Made by a program: the position numbers and the translations under genes. Source: Crossiella equi (GTDB lineage: Bacteria > Actinomycetota > Actinomycetes > Mycobacteriales > Pseudonocardiaceae). From it: DNA of 64,000 bases. The stretch is from assembly GCF_017876755.1 (NCBI RefSeq), contig NZ_JAGIOO010000001.1:5131786-5195785 (forward strand), read 5' to 3'. This document shows positions 42,278 to 50,826 of the stretch, one piece after another. The stretch's first letter is position 1. Each line of letters opens with the position of its first letter. Under the pieces are notes generated by a model, which made no database searches, was not told where the DNA came from, and saw only the letters and a list, made by a program, of their open reading frames with translations.

Positions 42278-43282
42278 TCAGGAACCTCCTGGGGGCGGAC
42301 CGGTGGTCGAGCGGACGACCAGGGACGGGTGCAGCAGGTGCCGGACCGGCTCGGTGCGGCCGTGCCGGACGCGTTCCAGCAGCGCCTCGGCGGCCAGGCG
42401 GCCCATCTCGGTGCGCGGCTGGTCGACGGTGGTCAGACAGACGTGCCGGAGCGAGGCGAGCGCGCTGTTGTCGTAGCCGATGACCGAGACGTCCTGCGGC
42501 ACGCGCAGCCCGGCCTCCTCCAGCGCGGAGATCGCGCCGATCGCGTTGTAGTCGTTGGCCGCCACGATCGCGGTGGGCAGCTCGTCCCGTCCGGTGACGA
42601 ACCCGCGCACCGACTTCGCGCCCGCCGCGTCGGTGTACTCGCTGGGCACCACCTCGGGCTTGAGGCCGTGGCGGCGCATGGCCAGCTCGTAGCCCCGGCG
42701 GCGCAGCGCGGACTGCGAGCCGCCCCCGCCGTCCAGGTGCACGATCCGTCGGTGCCCCAACGAGACCAGGTGGTCGACCGCGAGCAGCGAGCCGACCTCG
42801 CCGTCGTCGTTCACGCTGTCCACAGTGGACGAACGCGAGGACCGGGACACCAGGGTGACCGGCACCTGCTCGGCGGCCGAGGCGATCGCGCTCGCACTGA
42901 CCACCGGGCCGAGCAGCACCAGGCCGGCGGGCCGGAAGGACAGCAGGCTGGTGAGCGCGCCTCGCTCGCGGGCCGGGCTGCGGCCGCCGGTGTTGATGAT
43001 CAGGTCGAAGCCCTCGGCGCGGGCCGCCGCGTCCACCCCGTCCACCACCTCGGCGAAGAACGGGTTGTGCAGGTCGGAGACCATCACGCCGAGCACGGTC
43101 GAGGTGCGGCTGGCCAGCGAGCGGGCCATCGCGTGCGGGGAGTAGCCCAGCTCCTCGGCCGCCTTGAGCACGGCCGCGCGGCGCTGTTCGGAGACCTTCG
43201 GCGAACCGCGCATGACCAGCGAGACCAGGGCGCGGGAGACCCCGGCGCGCGCGGCCACGTCCTCCATGGTCGGACGACCCAC
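42278..43282 (-). CDS. LacI-family regulator of the inositol locus
   Basis: 334 residues. The N-terminal HTH is [23 protein letters not shown] and the hinge helix [12 protein letters not shown] periplasmic-binding-type effector domain follows. GTG 43282 is set by GGGAGG five bases upstream. It heads the lacI-iolA operon and is divergent from iolG. Two near-palindromic sites in the shared 121-bp region are its probable operators. The effector is likely inositol or a pathway intermediate. I do not assign iolR because that name covers unrelated families. Confidence 0.92.
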   Translation of the reverse strand: MGRPTMEDVAARAGVSRALVSLVMRGSPKVSEQRRAAVLKAAEELGYSPHAMARSLASRTSTVLGVMVSDLHNPFFAEVVDGVDAAARAEGFDLIINTGGRSPARERGALTSLLSFRPAGLVLLGPVVSASAIASAAEQVPVTLVSRSSRSSTVDSVNDDGEVGSLLAVDHLVSLGHRRIVHLDGGGGSQSALRRRGYELAMRRHGLKPEVVPSEYTDAAGAKSVRGFVTGRDELPTAIVAANDYNAIGAISALEEAGLRVPQDVSVIGYDNSALASLRHVCLTTVDQPRTEMGRLAAEALLERVRHGRTEPVRHLLHPSLVVRSTTGPPPGGS

Positions 43283-43308
43283 GGAACCCTCCCGAGGCGA
43301 TGTGACCC

Positions 43309-43336
43309 TTGACACCGGCGAGGCCGACGCTACAGC
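43309..43336 (+). promoter_or_regulatory. Promoter of the iolG operon
   Basis: TTGACA (43309-43314), a 16-bp spacer and TACAGC (43331-43336). The -35 is a perfect sigma-70 consensus, unusual in this GC-rich DNA. Transcription would start around 43343, inside the first LacI-type operator, so binding would block initiation. Confidence 0.65.
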
Positions 43337-43337
43337 A

Positions 43338-43351
43338 TTAGAGCGCTCCAA
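43338..43351. promoter_or_regulatory. LacI-type operator O1
   Basis: TTAGAGCGCTCCAA, a near-palindrome with the central CG typical of LacI-family sites. It overlaps the predicted transcription start of the iolG operon. Confidence 0.8.
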
Positions 43352-43354
43352 CCA

Positions 43355-43368
43355 ATAGAGCGCTCTAA
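43355..43368. promoter_or_regulatory. LacI-type operator O2
   Basis: ATAGAGCGCTCTAA, nearly perfectly palindromic. Its centre is 17 bp from that of O1, so two dimers could bind side by side. It lies 36 bp before iolG. Confidence 0.82.
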
Positions 43369-43403
43369 CGCGAAGTAGCGTTGACCAGGACGGAGATCCC
43401 GGA

Positions 43404-44411
43404 ATGCGGATCGGAGTAGCGGGCGTCGGGCGGATCGGCACCATGCACGCCACGAACCTCGCCACGTTGCCCACCATCGACGAGGTCGTGCTCTTCGACC
43501 CGGTCCCCGGCCGCGCCGCGACCTCCGCGGCCGCCCTCGGCGGGCGGGCGACGGCGGTGGACACCCTCGACGAGCTGCTGGGCGCGGTCAACGGCGTGCT
43601 GCTGGCCACCCCGACCGACACCCACCCGGAGATGCTGCGCCGCTCGATCGCCGCGGGTGTGCCCACGCTGTGCGAGAAGCCGATCGCGGGCGACCTGGAC
43701 ACCATGCGCGCGCTGGTCCGCGAGGTCGACGCCTCGGGCGTGGAGGTGCTGGTCGGCTTCCAGCGCCGGTTCGACCCGGCCGTGCTCGAGTTGCACCGCC
43801 GCATCCGCTCCGGTGAGCTGGGCACCGTGTACCTGGCCAGGGCCATCGGCCACGACGCGGAGCCCCCGGACTTCGGCTACCTGCCCGCCTCCGGCGGCAT
43901 CTTCCGCGACCTGCTCATCCACGACCTGGACGCGGTGCCGTGGCTGGTCGGCGAGCCCGTGGCCGAGGTCTACGCCTCCGGTTCCGTGCTCGTGCACGAG
44001 GCGTTCGCGCAGGCCGACGACGTGGACAACGCCGTGGTCACCCTGCGCTTCGCTTCCGGTGCGCACGCCGTGCTCGCCGGCGGGCGGCAGAACGCGCTCG
44101 GCTACGACCACCGCATCGAGGTGCTGGGCAGCAAGGACTCCCTCGCGGTCGGCGTCGACCCGCGCACCCCGCTGACCTCGCTGGAGGCCGACGGCCCGAA
44201 GGTCGCCGCGGATGCCTACCCCGGCTTCATCGAGCGCTTCCACCGCGCCTACCTCAACGAGATGGCCGTGTTCGTCGACGTGGTGGCCGGTCGCGCCGAG
44301 AACCCCTCCCCGGCCCGGGAGAGCCTGGTCAGCCTGGAGCTGGCCCTGGCCTGTGACGAGTCCCGCCGCAGCGGCAAGCCGGTGCGCGTGCACGCGGAGG
44401 TGTCGGCATGA
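43404..44411 (+). CDS. iolG: Inositol 2-dehydrogenase, Gfo/Idh/MocA family
   Basis: 335 residues. The Rossmann start IGVAGVGRIGTMHA, the catalytic Lys in CEKPIAG, and the Asp/His pair in GGIFRDLLIHDLD fit NAD-dependent inositol dehydrogenases, which oxidise myo-inositol to scyllo-inosose. It is the first gene of the long iol operon behind the LacI-controlled promoter and overlaps the next gene by ATGA. Paralogues act on other cyclitols, so specificity rests on context. Confidence 0.9.
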   Translation: MRIGVAGVGRIGTMHATNLATLPTIDEVVLFDPVPGRAATSAAALGGRATAVDTLDELLGAVNGVLLATPTDTHPEMLRRSIAAGVPTLCEKPIAGDLDTMRALVREVDASGVEVLVGFQRRFDPAVLELHRRIRSGELGTVYLARAIGHDAEPPDFGYLPASGGIFRDLLIHDLDAVPWLVGEPVAEVYASGSVLVHEAFAQADDVDNAVVTLRFASGAHAVLAGGRQNALGYDHRIEVLGSKDSLAVGVDPRTPLTSLEADGPKVAADAYPGFIERFHRAYLNEMAVFVDVVAGRAENPSPARESLVSLELALACDESRRSGKPVRVHAEVSA

Positions 44412-45289
44412 CCGCCCCCAAGCTGGCCGGTGCCCCGATCTCCTGGGGCGTGTGCGAGGTCCCGGGCTGGGGCCACATGATCGACGCGGACACCGTGCTG
44501 GGCGAGATGGCCGAGCTGGGCCTGACCGCCACCGAGCTGGGCCCGCCCGAGTACCTGCCGACCGACCCGGCCAAGCTGCGCGAGCTGCTCGGCGGGCACG
44601 GGCTGAGCATGATCGGCGGCTTCCTCGCGGTCGTGCTGCACGACCAGGCCGTCGAGGCGGAGACGCTGGCCGAGGCCGAGCGCACCGCCGCCCTGCTGGC
44701 CGCGACCGGTGCCGAGGTGCTGGTGCTGGCCGCCGCCACCGGCCTTTCCGGCTACGACGAGCGCCCCGTGCTCTCCGACGCCGAGTGGGCCACGCTCATC
44801 CGTGTGTCCGGTCGCATCCGGGAGATCGCCGCGGGCCACGGGCTGCGCACCGTGCTGCACCCGCACGTGGGCACGCACGTGGAACGCCGGGCCGAGGTCG
44901 AGCGCTTCCTGGCCGACTCCGACCTCGAGCTGTGCCTGGACACCGGGCACCTGCTCATCGGCGGTACCGACCCGGTCGAGCTGGCCCGCGAGCACGCGGG
45001 GCGGATCGGCCACATGCACCTCAAGGACGTCCGGGCCGACATCGCGGCGAGGGTGCGGGACGGCGAGCTGCCGTACGCCACCGCCGTCGGCCAAGGGCTG
45101 TACGTGCCGCTCGGGGACGGCGACGTGGACATCGTGGGCATCGTGCGCTTCCTGCGCGATGCGGGCTACCAGGGCTGGTACGTCCTGGAGCAGGACACCG
45201 CGTTGGCCGAGGGCGACGCCAACGCCGCCGCGCGACCGAAGCAGGACACCGCGCGGAGCCTGGACCATCTTCGCCCACTGTTCAGCTGA
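44408..45289 (+). CDS. iolE: IolE-like inosose dehydratase/isomerase (TIM barrel)
   Basis: 293 residues, AP-endonuclease-2-type TIM barrel. It opens GAPISWGVCEVPGWG and carries metal-site motifs in LHPHVGTHVE, LCLDTGHLLIGG, IGHMHLKDV and the late Glu in VLEQD. IolE dehydrates scyllo-inosose to the diketone THcHDO, the substrate of IolD. Position directly after iolG supports this. An IolI/IolH-type isomerase role is the alternative, but no other dehydratase candidate is present. Confidence 0.8.
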   Translation: MTAPKLAGAPISWGVCEVPGWGHMIDADTVLGEMAELGLTATELGPPEYLPTDPAKLRELLGGHGLSMIGGFLAVVLHDQAVEAETLAEAERTAALLAATGAEVLVLAAATGLSGYDERPVLSDAEWATLIRVSGRIREIAAGHGLRTVLHPHVGTHVERRAEVERFLADSDLELCLDTGHLLIGGTDPVELAREHAGRIGHMHLKDVRADIAARVRDGELPYATAVGQGLYVPLGDGDVDIVGIVRFLRDAGYQGWYVLEQDTALAEGDANAAARPKQDTARSLDHLRPLFS

Positions 45290-45307
45290 ATCTTCGGAAG
45301 GACACTG

Positions 45308-46297
45308 ATGTCCCGAAGCACCAGGTTGACCCGGATCGGGCTGGCGGTGGCGGCGAGCGCGCTGCTGCTGTCGGCCTGCACCGGTCCGAAGGCCGCCGGG
45401 CCCGAGCCGACCGGCGGTCCGGTGGGTGGCACGTCGTCGGGGCCGCTGCGCGTGGCGGTCATCTCGCACGGCACGCCCGGCGACTCGTTCTGGAACGTGG
45501 TGAAGAACGGCGCCGAGGCCGCGGGCAAGGAGCTCGACGTCACCGTGGAGTACAACTCCGACGGCGACCCGGGCGGGCAGAGCAAGCTGGTCGACAACGC
45601 GGTGGCGCAACGGGTCGGCGGGCTCGTGGTCTCCATGGCCAACCCGGACGCGCTGCGCGACTCGGTGGCCCGGGCCGTGCGCGCGGGCATCCCGGTGATC
45701 ACGATCAACTCCGGTGAGGCCCGCAGCGCCGAGTTCGGGGCACTCATGCACATCGGGCAGAGCGAGTCCGTGGCCGGTGAGGCGGCGGGCAAGCGGCTCA
45801 GGACCGAGGGCAAGCGCAAGCTGCTCTGCGTCATCCACGAGGCGGGCAACATCGGCCTCAACCAGCGCTGCGAGGGCGCCAAGCAGGGCTTCGGCGAGGC
45901 GGCCAACCTCCAGGTGGACATCAGCAACCCCACCGACGCGCAGGCCCGGATCAAGGGCGCGCTCCAGTCCGACCCCTCGATCGACGCGGTGCTCACGCTG
46001 AACTCGCAGGTCGCGGGCAACACGGTCAGTGCGATCGGCGAGTCCGGCAGCAAGGCCGTGGTGGCCACCTTCGACCTCAACGCCGACGTGGTGGCCGCGA
46101 TCAAGGCCGGGCAGGTGCTGTTCGCGGTGGACCAGCAGCAGTACCTCCAGGGCTGGCTGCCGGTGTCCTTCCTCAAGCTGTACCAGGACAACGCGAACGT
46201 GGTGGGCGGCGGCAAGCCCGTGCTCACCGGCCCCAACCTGGTGGACAAGTCCACTGTGGACACCGTCGGCAAGTACGCGGAGAGGGGGACCCGGTGA
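45308..46297 (+). CDS. Sugar ABC transporter substrate-binding lipoprotein (inositol candidate)
   Basis: 329 residues. A lipoprotein signal ends in lipobox LSAC with Cys24. The Peripl_BP_4 fold ([28 protein letters not shown] in outline) is ribose/inositol-binding-protein-like. It overlaps the permease gene by GTGA. The locus suggests myo-inositol as ligand. The start ATG has AGGA upstream, and the gap from iolE is 18 bp. Confidence 0.9.
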   Translation: MSRSTRLTRIGLAVAASALLLSACTGPKAAGPEPTGGPVGGTSSGPLRVAVISHGTPGDSFWNVVKNGAEAAGKELDVTVEYNSDGDPGGQSKLVDNAVAQRVGGLVVSMANPDALRDSVARAVRAGIPVITINSGEARSAEFGALMHIGQSESVAGEAAGKRLRTEGKRKLLCVIHEAGNIGLNQRCEGAKQGFGEAANLQVDISNPTDAQARIKGALQSDPSIDAVLTLNSQVAGNTVSAIGESGSKAVVATFDLNADVVAAIKAGQVLFAVDQQQYLQGWLPVSFLKLYQDNANVVGGGKPVLTGPNLVDKSTVDTVGKYAERGTR

Positions 46298-47325
46298 CCA
46301 CAGGTCTGGACGAACGCATCGGCCGCAAGGGCCTGGCCGACCGCCTGGTGGCCCGCCCCGAGCTGGGCTCCGTGCTCGGCGCGGTCGTGGTGCTGCTGTT
46401 CTTCTCCGTGCTCACCGAGCAGTTCCTCACCCCGCTCGGCGTGGCCACCTGGCTGGACGACTCGGCCACGCTCGGCATCATGGCGGTCGCGGTCGCGCTG
46501 CTCATGATCGGCGGCGAGTTCGACCTGTCCGCCGGTGTTTTGACCGCCTCGTCCGCGCTGGTCACCGCGATCCTGGCCACCCAGCTCGGCTGGAACGTGT
46601 GGCTGGCCGCCCTGGTCTCGCTGGTGTTCGCACTCGGTGTGGGCGCGCTCAACGGCTGGCTGGTCATGCGCACCGGCCTGCCCAGCTTCATCGTCACGCT
46701 CGGCACGTTCCTGGCCTTGCAGGGCCTCAACCTCGGCGTCACCCGCCTGGTCACCGGCACCGTGCAGGTCTCCGGCATCCGCTCGGCGCCCGGCTACGAG
46801 TCCGCGGGCTTCGTGTTCGCGTCCACCGTGGACATCGGCGGCACTTCGTTCCAGATCTCCATCGTGTGGTGGCTGGGCGCGGCCGCGGTCACCAGCTGGC
46901 TGCTCATGCGCACCCGGTTCGGCAACTGGATCTTCGCCGTGGGCGGGGCCGCGCAGAGCGCCCGCGCGGTCGGCGTGCCGGTGGTGCGCACCAAGATCCT
47001 GCTGTTCATGACCACCGCGCTGGCCGCCTGGCTGGTCGGCACGATCAACATCCTGCGCTTCACGACGGTTCAAGCGAACCAGGGCATCGGGCTGGAGTTC
47101 CAGTTCATCATCGCCGCGGTGATCGGCGGCTGCCTGCTCACCGGCGGCTACGGCTCGGCCATCGGCGCCGCGATCGGCGCGCTGATCTTCGGCATGGCCC
47201 GGCAGGGCATCGTGTTCGCCCGGTGGGACAGCGACTGGTTCCAGCTGTTCCTCGGCGTGATGCTGCTGGCCGCGGTGCTGGTCAACAACACGTTCCGGCG
47301 GCGGGCGGAGAGGGTGAGGAAATGA
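46294..47325 (+). CDS. ABC transporter permease, ribose/inositol type
   Basis: 343 residues with eight to ten membrane helices. It is an RbsC-like permease with [18 protein letters not shown] and [25 protein letters not shown] motifs and a [15 protein letters not shown] coupling loop that meets the ATPase. It forms the membrane channel and presumably acts as a homodimer. It overlaps both neighbours by four bases. Confidence 0.93.
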   Translation: MTTGLDERIGRKGLADRLVARPELGSVLGAVVVLLFFSVLTEQFLTPLGVATWLDDSATLGIMAVAVALLMIGGEFDLSAGVLTASSALVTAILATQLGWNVWLAALVSLVFALGVGALNGWLVMRTGLPSFIVTLGTFLALQGLNLGVTRLVTGTVQVSGIRSAPGYESAGFVFASTVDIGGTSFQISIVWWLGAAAVTSWLLMRTRFGNWIFAVGGAAQSARAVGVPVVRTKILLFMTTALAAWLVGTINILRFTTVQANQGIGLEFQFIIAAVIGGCLLTGGYGSAIGAAIGALIFGMARQGIVFARWDSDWFQLFLGVMLLAAVLVNNTFRRRAERVRK

Positions 47326-48104
47326 GCGCACCACTGCTCGAGACCCGGGGCGTGGGCAAGCGCTTCGGCAGCGTGATCGCTCTGCAGGACGTCTCCACCG
47401 TGGTCAACGCGGGCGAGGTGACCTGCGTGCTCGGTGACAACGGCGCGGGCAAGTCCACGCTGATCAAGATCCTGGCGGGCGCGCACCAGCACGACGAGGG
47501 CGAGCTGCTGCTGGACGGCGAGCCCTCCCGGCTGGCCTCCCCGCGCGAGGCCCTGGACCGGGGCATCGCCACCGTGTTCCAGGACCTGTCCGTGGTGCCG
47601 CTGATGTCGGTGTGGCGCAACTTCTTCCTCGGCTCCGAGCCGACCACCGGCTGGGGCCCGCTGCGCCGCCTGGACCGCCGCACCGCGCGGCAGACCACGC
47701 GCAAGGCCCTGGCGGACATGGGCATCGACCTGCGCGACGTGGAGCAGCCGGTCGGCACGCTCTCCGGCGGCGAGCGCCAGTGCGTGGCCATCGCCCGCGC
47801 GGTGCACTTCGGCGCCAAGGTGCTCATCCTGGACGAGCCGACCGCCGCGCTCGGCGTGAAGCAGGCCGGGGTGGTGCTGCGGTACGTGGCACAGGCCCGC
47901 GACCGCGGCCTCGGGGTCGTGCTGATCACGCACAACCCGCACCACGCCTACCCGGTGGCCGACCGGTTCCTGCTGCTCAAACGCGGCAAGAGCCTGGGCA
48001 GCTTCGATAAGCCGGACATCTCGCTGGCCGAGCTGACCCGGCAGATGGCGGGCGGCGCGGAGCTGGAAGCACTGGAACACGAGCTGCGGGGGACCGGATC
48101 GTGA
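47322..48104 (+). CDS. ABC transporter ATP-binding protein, single domain
   Basis: 260 residues. Walker [10 protein letters not shown], signature LSGGERQ, Walker [13 protein letters not shown] and switch His in LITHNPH are all intact. Ribose-type importers usually have a fused double ATPase of about 500 residues; here there is one domain, so it must dimerise. ATG overlaps the permease stop (ATGA), and the iolC start overlaps its own stop (GTGA). Confidence 0.93.
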   Translation: MSAPLLETRGVGKRFGSVIALQDVSTVVNAGEVTCVLGDNGAGKSTLIKILAGAHQHDEGELLLDGEPSRLASPREALDRGIATVFQDLSVVPLMSVWRNFFLGSEPTTGWGPLRRLDRRTARQTTRKALADMGIDLRDVEQPVGTLSGGERQCVAIARAVHFGAKVLILDEPTAALGVKQAGVVLRYVAQARDRGLGVVLITHNPHHAYPVADRFLLLKRGKSLGSFDKPDISLAELTRQMAGGAELEALEHELRGTGS

Positions 48105-49042
48105 CCTCGCCCGAGATCCTGACCGTCGGCCGCGTCGGGGTGGACCTCTACCCCGAGCAGTCCGGCGTCCCGCTCGCCGAGGTCAGCACGTTCGCGAAGT
48201 CCCTCGGCGGCACGGCGACCAACGTCGCGGTGGCGGCGGCCCGGCTGGGCCGCCGCGCCGCGGTGCTCACCAAGGTCGGCCCGGACGGCTTCGGCACCTA
48301 CGTCCGGCAGGCCCTGACCGGCTTCGGCGTGTCCCCGGACTTCGTGGGCACCGCGCCGGACCTGCTCACCCCGGTGGTGTTCTGCGAGCTCAACCCGCCG
48401 GAGGACCCGCCGCTGCTGTTCTACCGCCTGCCCACCGCGCCTGACCTCACGCTCACCGGGGCGGACGTGCCGTGGCAGGCGGTGGAGGACGTGCCGCTGC
48501 TGTGGGTCACCGGCACCGGTGTGTGCACCGAGCCCGCCCGGGCCACCCAGCGCGCGATGCTGGCACGCCGGGGCCGCCGCGCGCACACCGTGCTCGACCT
48601 CGACTACCGGCCCATGTTCTGGTCCGATGTGGACAGTGCCCGCCGGGAGATCGGCTGGATGCTGGACCACGTCACGGTCGCGGTCGGCAACCGCACCGAG
48701 GTCGAGGTGGCCGTGGGCACCTCGGACCCGGACGAGGCCGCCGCCCGCCTGCTGGACCGGGGCGTCTCGCTCGCGCTGGTCAAGAAGGGCGCCGAGGGCG
48801 TGCTGGTGGCCACGGCCGAGGGCTCTCAGACCGTGCCGCCCTGCCCGGTCGAGGTGGTCTGCGGCCTCGGGGCCGGGGACGCCTTCGGCGGCGCGCTCGC
48901 GCACGGCCTGCTCGCGGGCTGGGACCCGGTGCGCATCGCCCGGTACGCCAACGCCGCCGGTGCCCTGGTCGCCTCCCGGCTGGCCTGCGCGGACGCCATG
49001 CCCACCCCGGCCGAAATCGACGAGCTGCTGGAGCGCGTGTGA
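48101..49042 (+). CDS. iolC: 5-dehydro-2-deoxygluconokinase, PfkB family
   Basis: 313 residues. PfkB signatures are [15 protein letters not shown] at the N-terminus and the C-terminal [15 protein letters not shown] with the catalytic Asp. It phosphorylates 2-deoxy-5-keto-gluconate (DKG) to DKGP. Neighbours iolB and iolD make its substrate. GTG start overlaps the ATPase stop. Confidence 0.9.
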   Translation: MTSPEILTVGRVGVDLYPEQSGVPLAEVSTFAKSLGGTATNVAVAAARLGRRAAVLTKVGPDGFGTYVRQALTGFGVSPDFVGTAPDLLTPVVFCELNPPEDPPLLFYRLPTAPDLTLTGADVPWQAVEDVPLLWVTGTGVCTEPARATQRAMLARRGRRAHTVLDLDYRPMFWSDVDSARREIGWMLDHVTVAVGNRTEVEVAVGTSDPDEAAARLLDRGVSLALVKKGAEGVLVATAEGSQTVPPCPVEVVCGLGAGDAFGGALAHGLLAGWDPVRIARYANAAGALVASRLACADAMPTPAEIDELLERV

Positions 49043-49926
49043 TCGACGACCAACGGTGGGCCGAGCTGCTGCGCACGCGAGCCACCGACCCGGAGGCCAT
49101 CGGCCGGGCCTACGCCGCCCGCCGCCGCAGGCCCGGGCTGCTCACTCGGGACCGGCTGTTCCTGGTCGCCGCCGACCACCCCGCGCGGGGTGCGCTCGGG
49201 GTGGGCGAGGACCCGCTGGCCATGGCCGACCGCCGCACGCTGCTGGACCGGCTGCTCACCGCGCTGGCCAACCCGGCGGTGGACGGCGTGCTCGGCACCC
49301 CGGACGTGATCGAGGAGCTGCTCCTGCTGGACGGCCTGCACGACAAGGTCGTCATCGGGTCCATGAACCGGGGCGGTCTGGCGGGCGCGGACTGGGAGAT
49401 CGACGACCGCTTCACCGGCTACGACGTGCGCTCGATCGTGGAGAACGGCCTGGACGGCGGCAAGATGCTGCTGCGCCTGGTCGACGACGACCCGGGCACC
49501 GTGCCCACGCTGGAGAACTGCGCGAACGCGGTCACCGAGCTCGCGGTCAACGGCCTGATGGCCATGGTCGAGCCGCTGCCGTACGAGCGGGTGGACGGCA
49601 GGCTCGTGCTCCAGAAGGACACCGCCTCGCTGTCCCGCGCGATCACCGTGGCCTCCGGGCTCGGCGCCACCTCGGCCTACACCTGGCTCAAGCTGCCCGC
49701 CCCGGCCGACGAGGCGGTGCTCAACACCACCACGCTGCCGATCGTGCTGCTCGGCGGTGCCCCGTCCGGTGACCCGGAGAAGGACCTCGCGACCTGGGGC
49801 CCGCCGCTGCGCCACCCCGCGGTGCGCGGCCTGGTCGTCGGCCGCACGCTGCTCTACCCACCGGACGGCGACGCCGCCACCGCTGTCGCCAAGGCCGCCC
49901 GACTGATGGAGGAGATCCCGGCGTGA
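49039..49926 (+). CDS. (beta/alpha)8-barrel protein of the Cgl0158 type, candidate DKGP aldolase
   Basis: 295 residues. It reads as a TIM barrel with LFLVAADHPARG, KVVIGSMNRGGL, TGYDVRSIVENG, a candidate Schiff-base Lys in GGKMLLRLVDDD or YTWLKLP, and the phosphate-site-like VRGLVVGRTLLY. It resembles the barrel protein beside iol genes in Corynebacterium and class I aldolases of the LacD type. No other IolJ-type aldolase is in the cluster, so it is the best candidate to split DKGP into DHAP and malonate semialdehyde. GTG overlaps the iolC stop. Confidence 0.78.
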   Translation: MIDDQRWAELLRTRATDPEAIGRAYAARRRRPGLLTRDRLFLVAADHPARGALGVGEDPLAMADRRTLLDRLLTALANPAVDGVLGTPDVIEELLLLDGLHDKVVIGSMNRGGLAGADWEIDDRFTGYDVRSIVENGLDGGKMLLRLVDDDPGTVPTLENCANAVTELAVNGLMAMVEPLPYERVDGRLVLQKDTASLSRAITVASGLGATSAYTWLKLPAPADEAVLNTTTLPIVLLGGAPSGDPEKDLATWGPPLRHPAVRGLVVGRTLLYPPDGDAATAVAKAARLMEEIPA

Positions 49927-50813
49927 ACCTGCACCGTCCACTGGGGACGCTCGGCGATGGCGCCGACCCGGTTCACCTGACCCCGGAACAGGCGGGCTGG
50001 ACCTACACCGGGCTGCGGGTGCTCACCCTGGACCCCGGTGTGGCCCGGACCGTGCACACCGGCGAGTTCGAGGCGTTTGTGCTGCCGCTGTCCGGCGGCT
50101 GCGTGGTTGAGGTCGACGGCGAGCGCTTCGAGCTGACCGGACGCGACTCGGTGTTCACCCGGGTCACCGACTTCGCCTACGTGCCCAGGGATGCCGAGGT
50201 CGTGCTGACCTCTGGTGCGGGTGCCGAGATCGCGCTGCCGATGGCCCGCTGCACCCGGCGCCTGTCCCCGAAGTACGGTCCGGCCGAGGAGGTCCCGGCC
50301 GAGACCCGGGGTGCGGGCAACGCCACCCGGCAGGTCAACAACTTCGGCGTACCGGGCGTGTGGACGCACGCGGACAAGCTCAACGCGTGCGAGCTGATCA
50401 CCCCGGACGGCAACTGGTCCTCCTACCCACCGCACAAGCACGACGAGGCCACCGAGTGCGAGGTGGTCAACGAGGAGATCTACTACTTCCGCATCGCGGG
50501 CCGCGACCAGGTCTCGCACTCCCGCGAGGGCTTCGGCTTCCACCGCACCTACACCGCCGACGGCGAGATCGACGAGGACGTCACCGTGCGGGACGGCGAC
50601 GTGTTCCTGGTGCCGCGCGGGTACCACGGCCCGTGCGTGGCCGCGCCCGGCTACCCGATGTACTACCTGAACGTCCTGGCCGGACCCGCCGACGAGCGGT
50701 CGATGGCCTTCTGCGACGACCCCGCGCACACCTGGATCCGCGACAGCTGGGCCGACCAGCAGACCGATCCGCGCTGCCCCGTGACCACCGCCCAGGGCCG
50801 CACCGACCACTGA
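49923..50813 (+). CDS. iolB: 5-deoxy-glucuronate isomerase
   Basis: 296 residues, bicupin. Metal ligands lie in PPHKHDEATECE and in a later GYHGPCVA motif, as in the KduI/IolB family. It converts 5-deoxy-glucuronate, the product of IolD, to DKG. GTG 49923 overlaps the preceding stop; iolD follows 13 bp on. Confidence 0.94.
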   Translation: MNLHRPLGTLGDGADPVHLTPEQAGWTYTGLRVLTLDPGVARTVHTGEFEAFVLPLSGGCVVEVDGERFELTGRDSVFTRVTDFAYVPRDAEVVLTSGAGAEIALPMARCTRRLSPKYGPAEEVPAETRGAGNATRQVNNFGVPGVWTHADKLNACELITPDGNWSSYPPHKHDEATECEVVNEEIYYFRIAGRDQVSHSREGFGFHRTYTADGEIDEDVTVRDGDVFLVPRGYHGPCVAAPGYPMYYLNVLAGPADERSMAFCDDPAHTWIRDSWADQQTDPRCPVTTAQGRTDH

Positions 50814-50826
50814 GGAGCCTCTCCCC

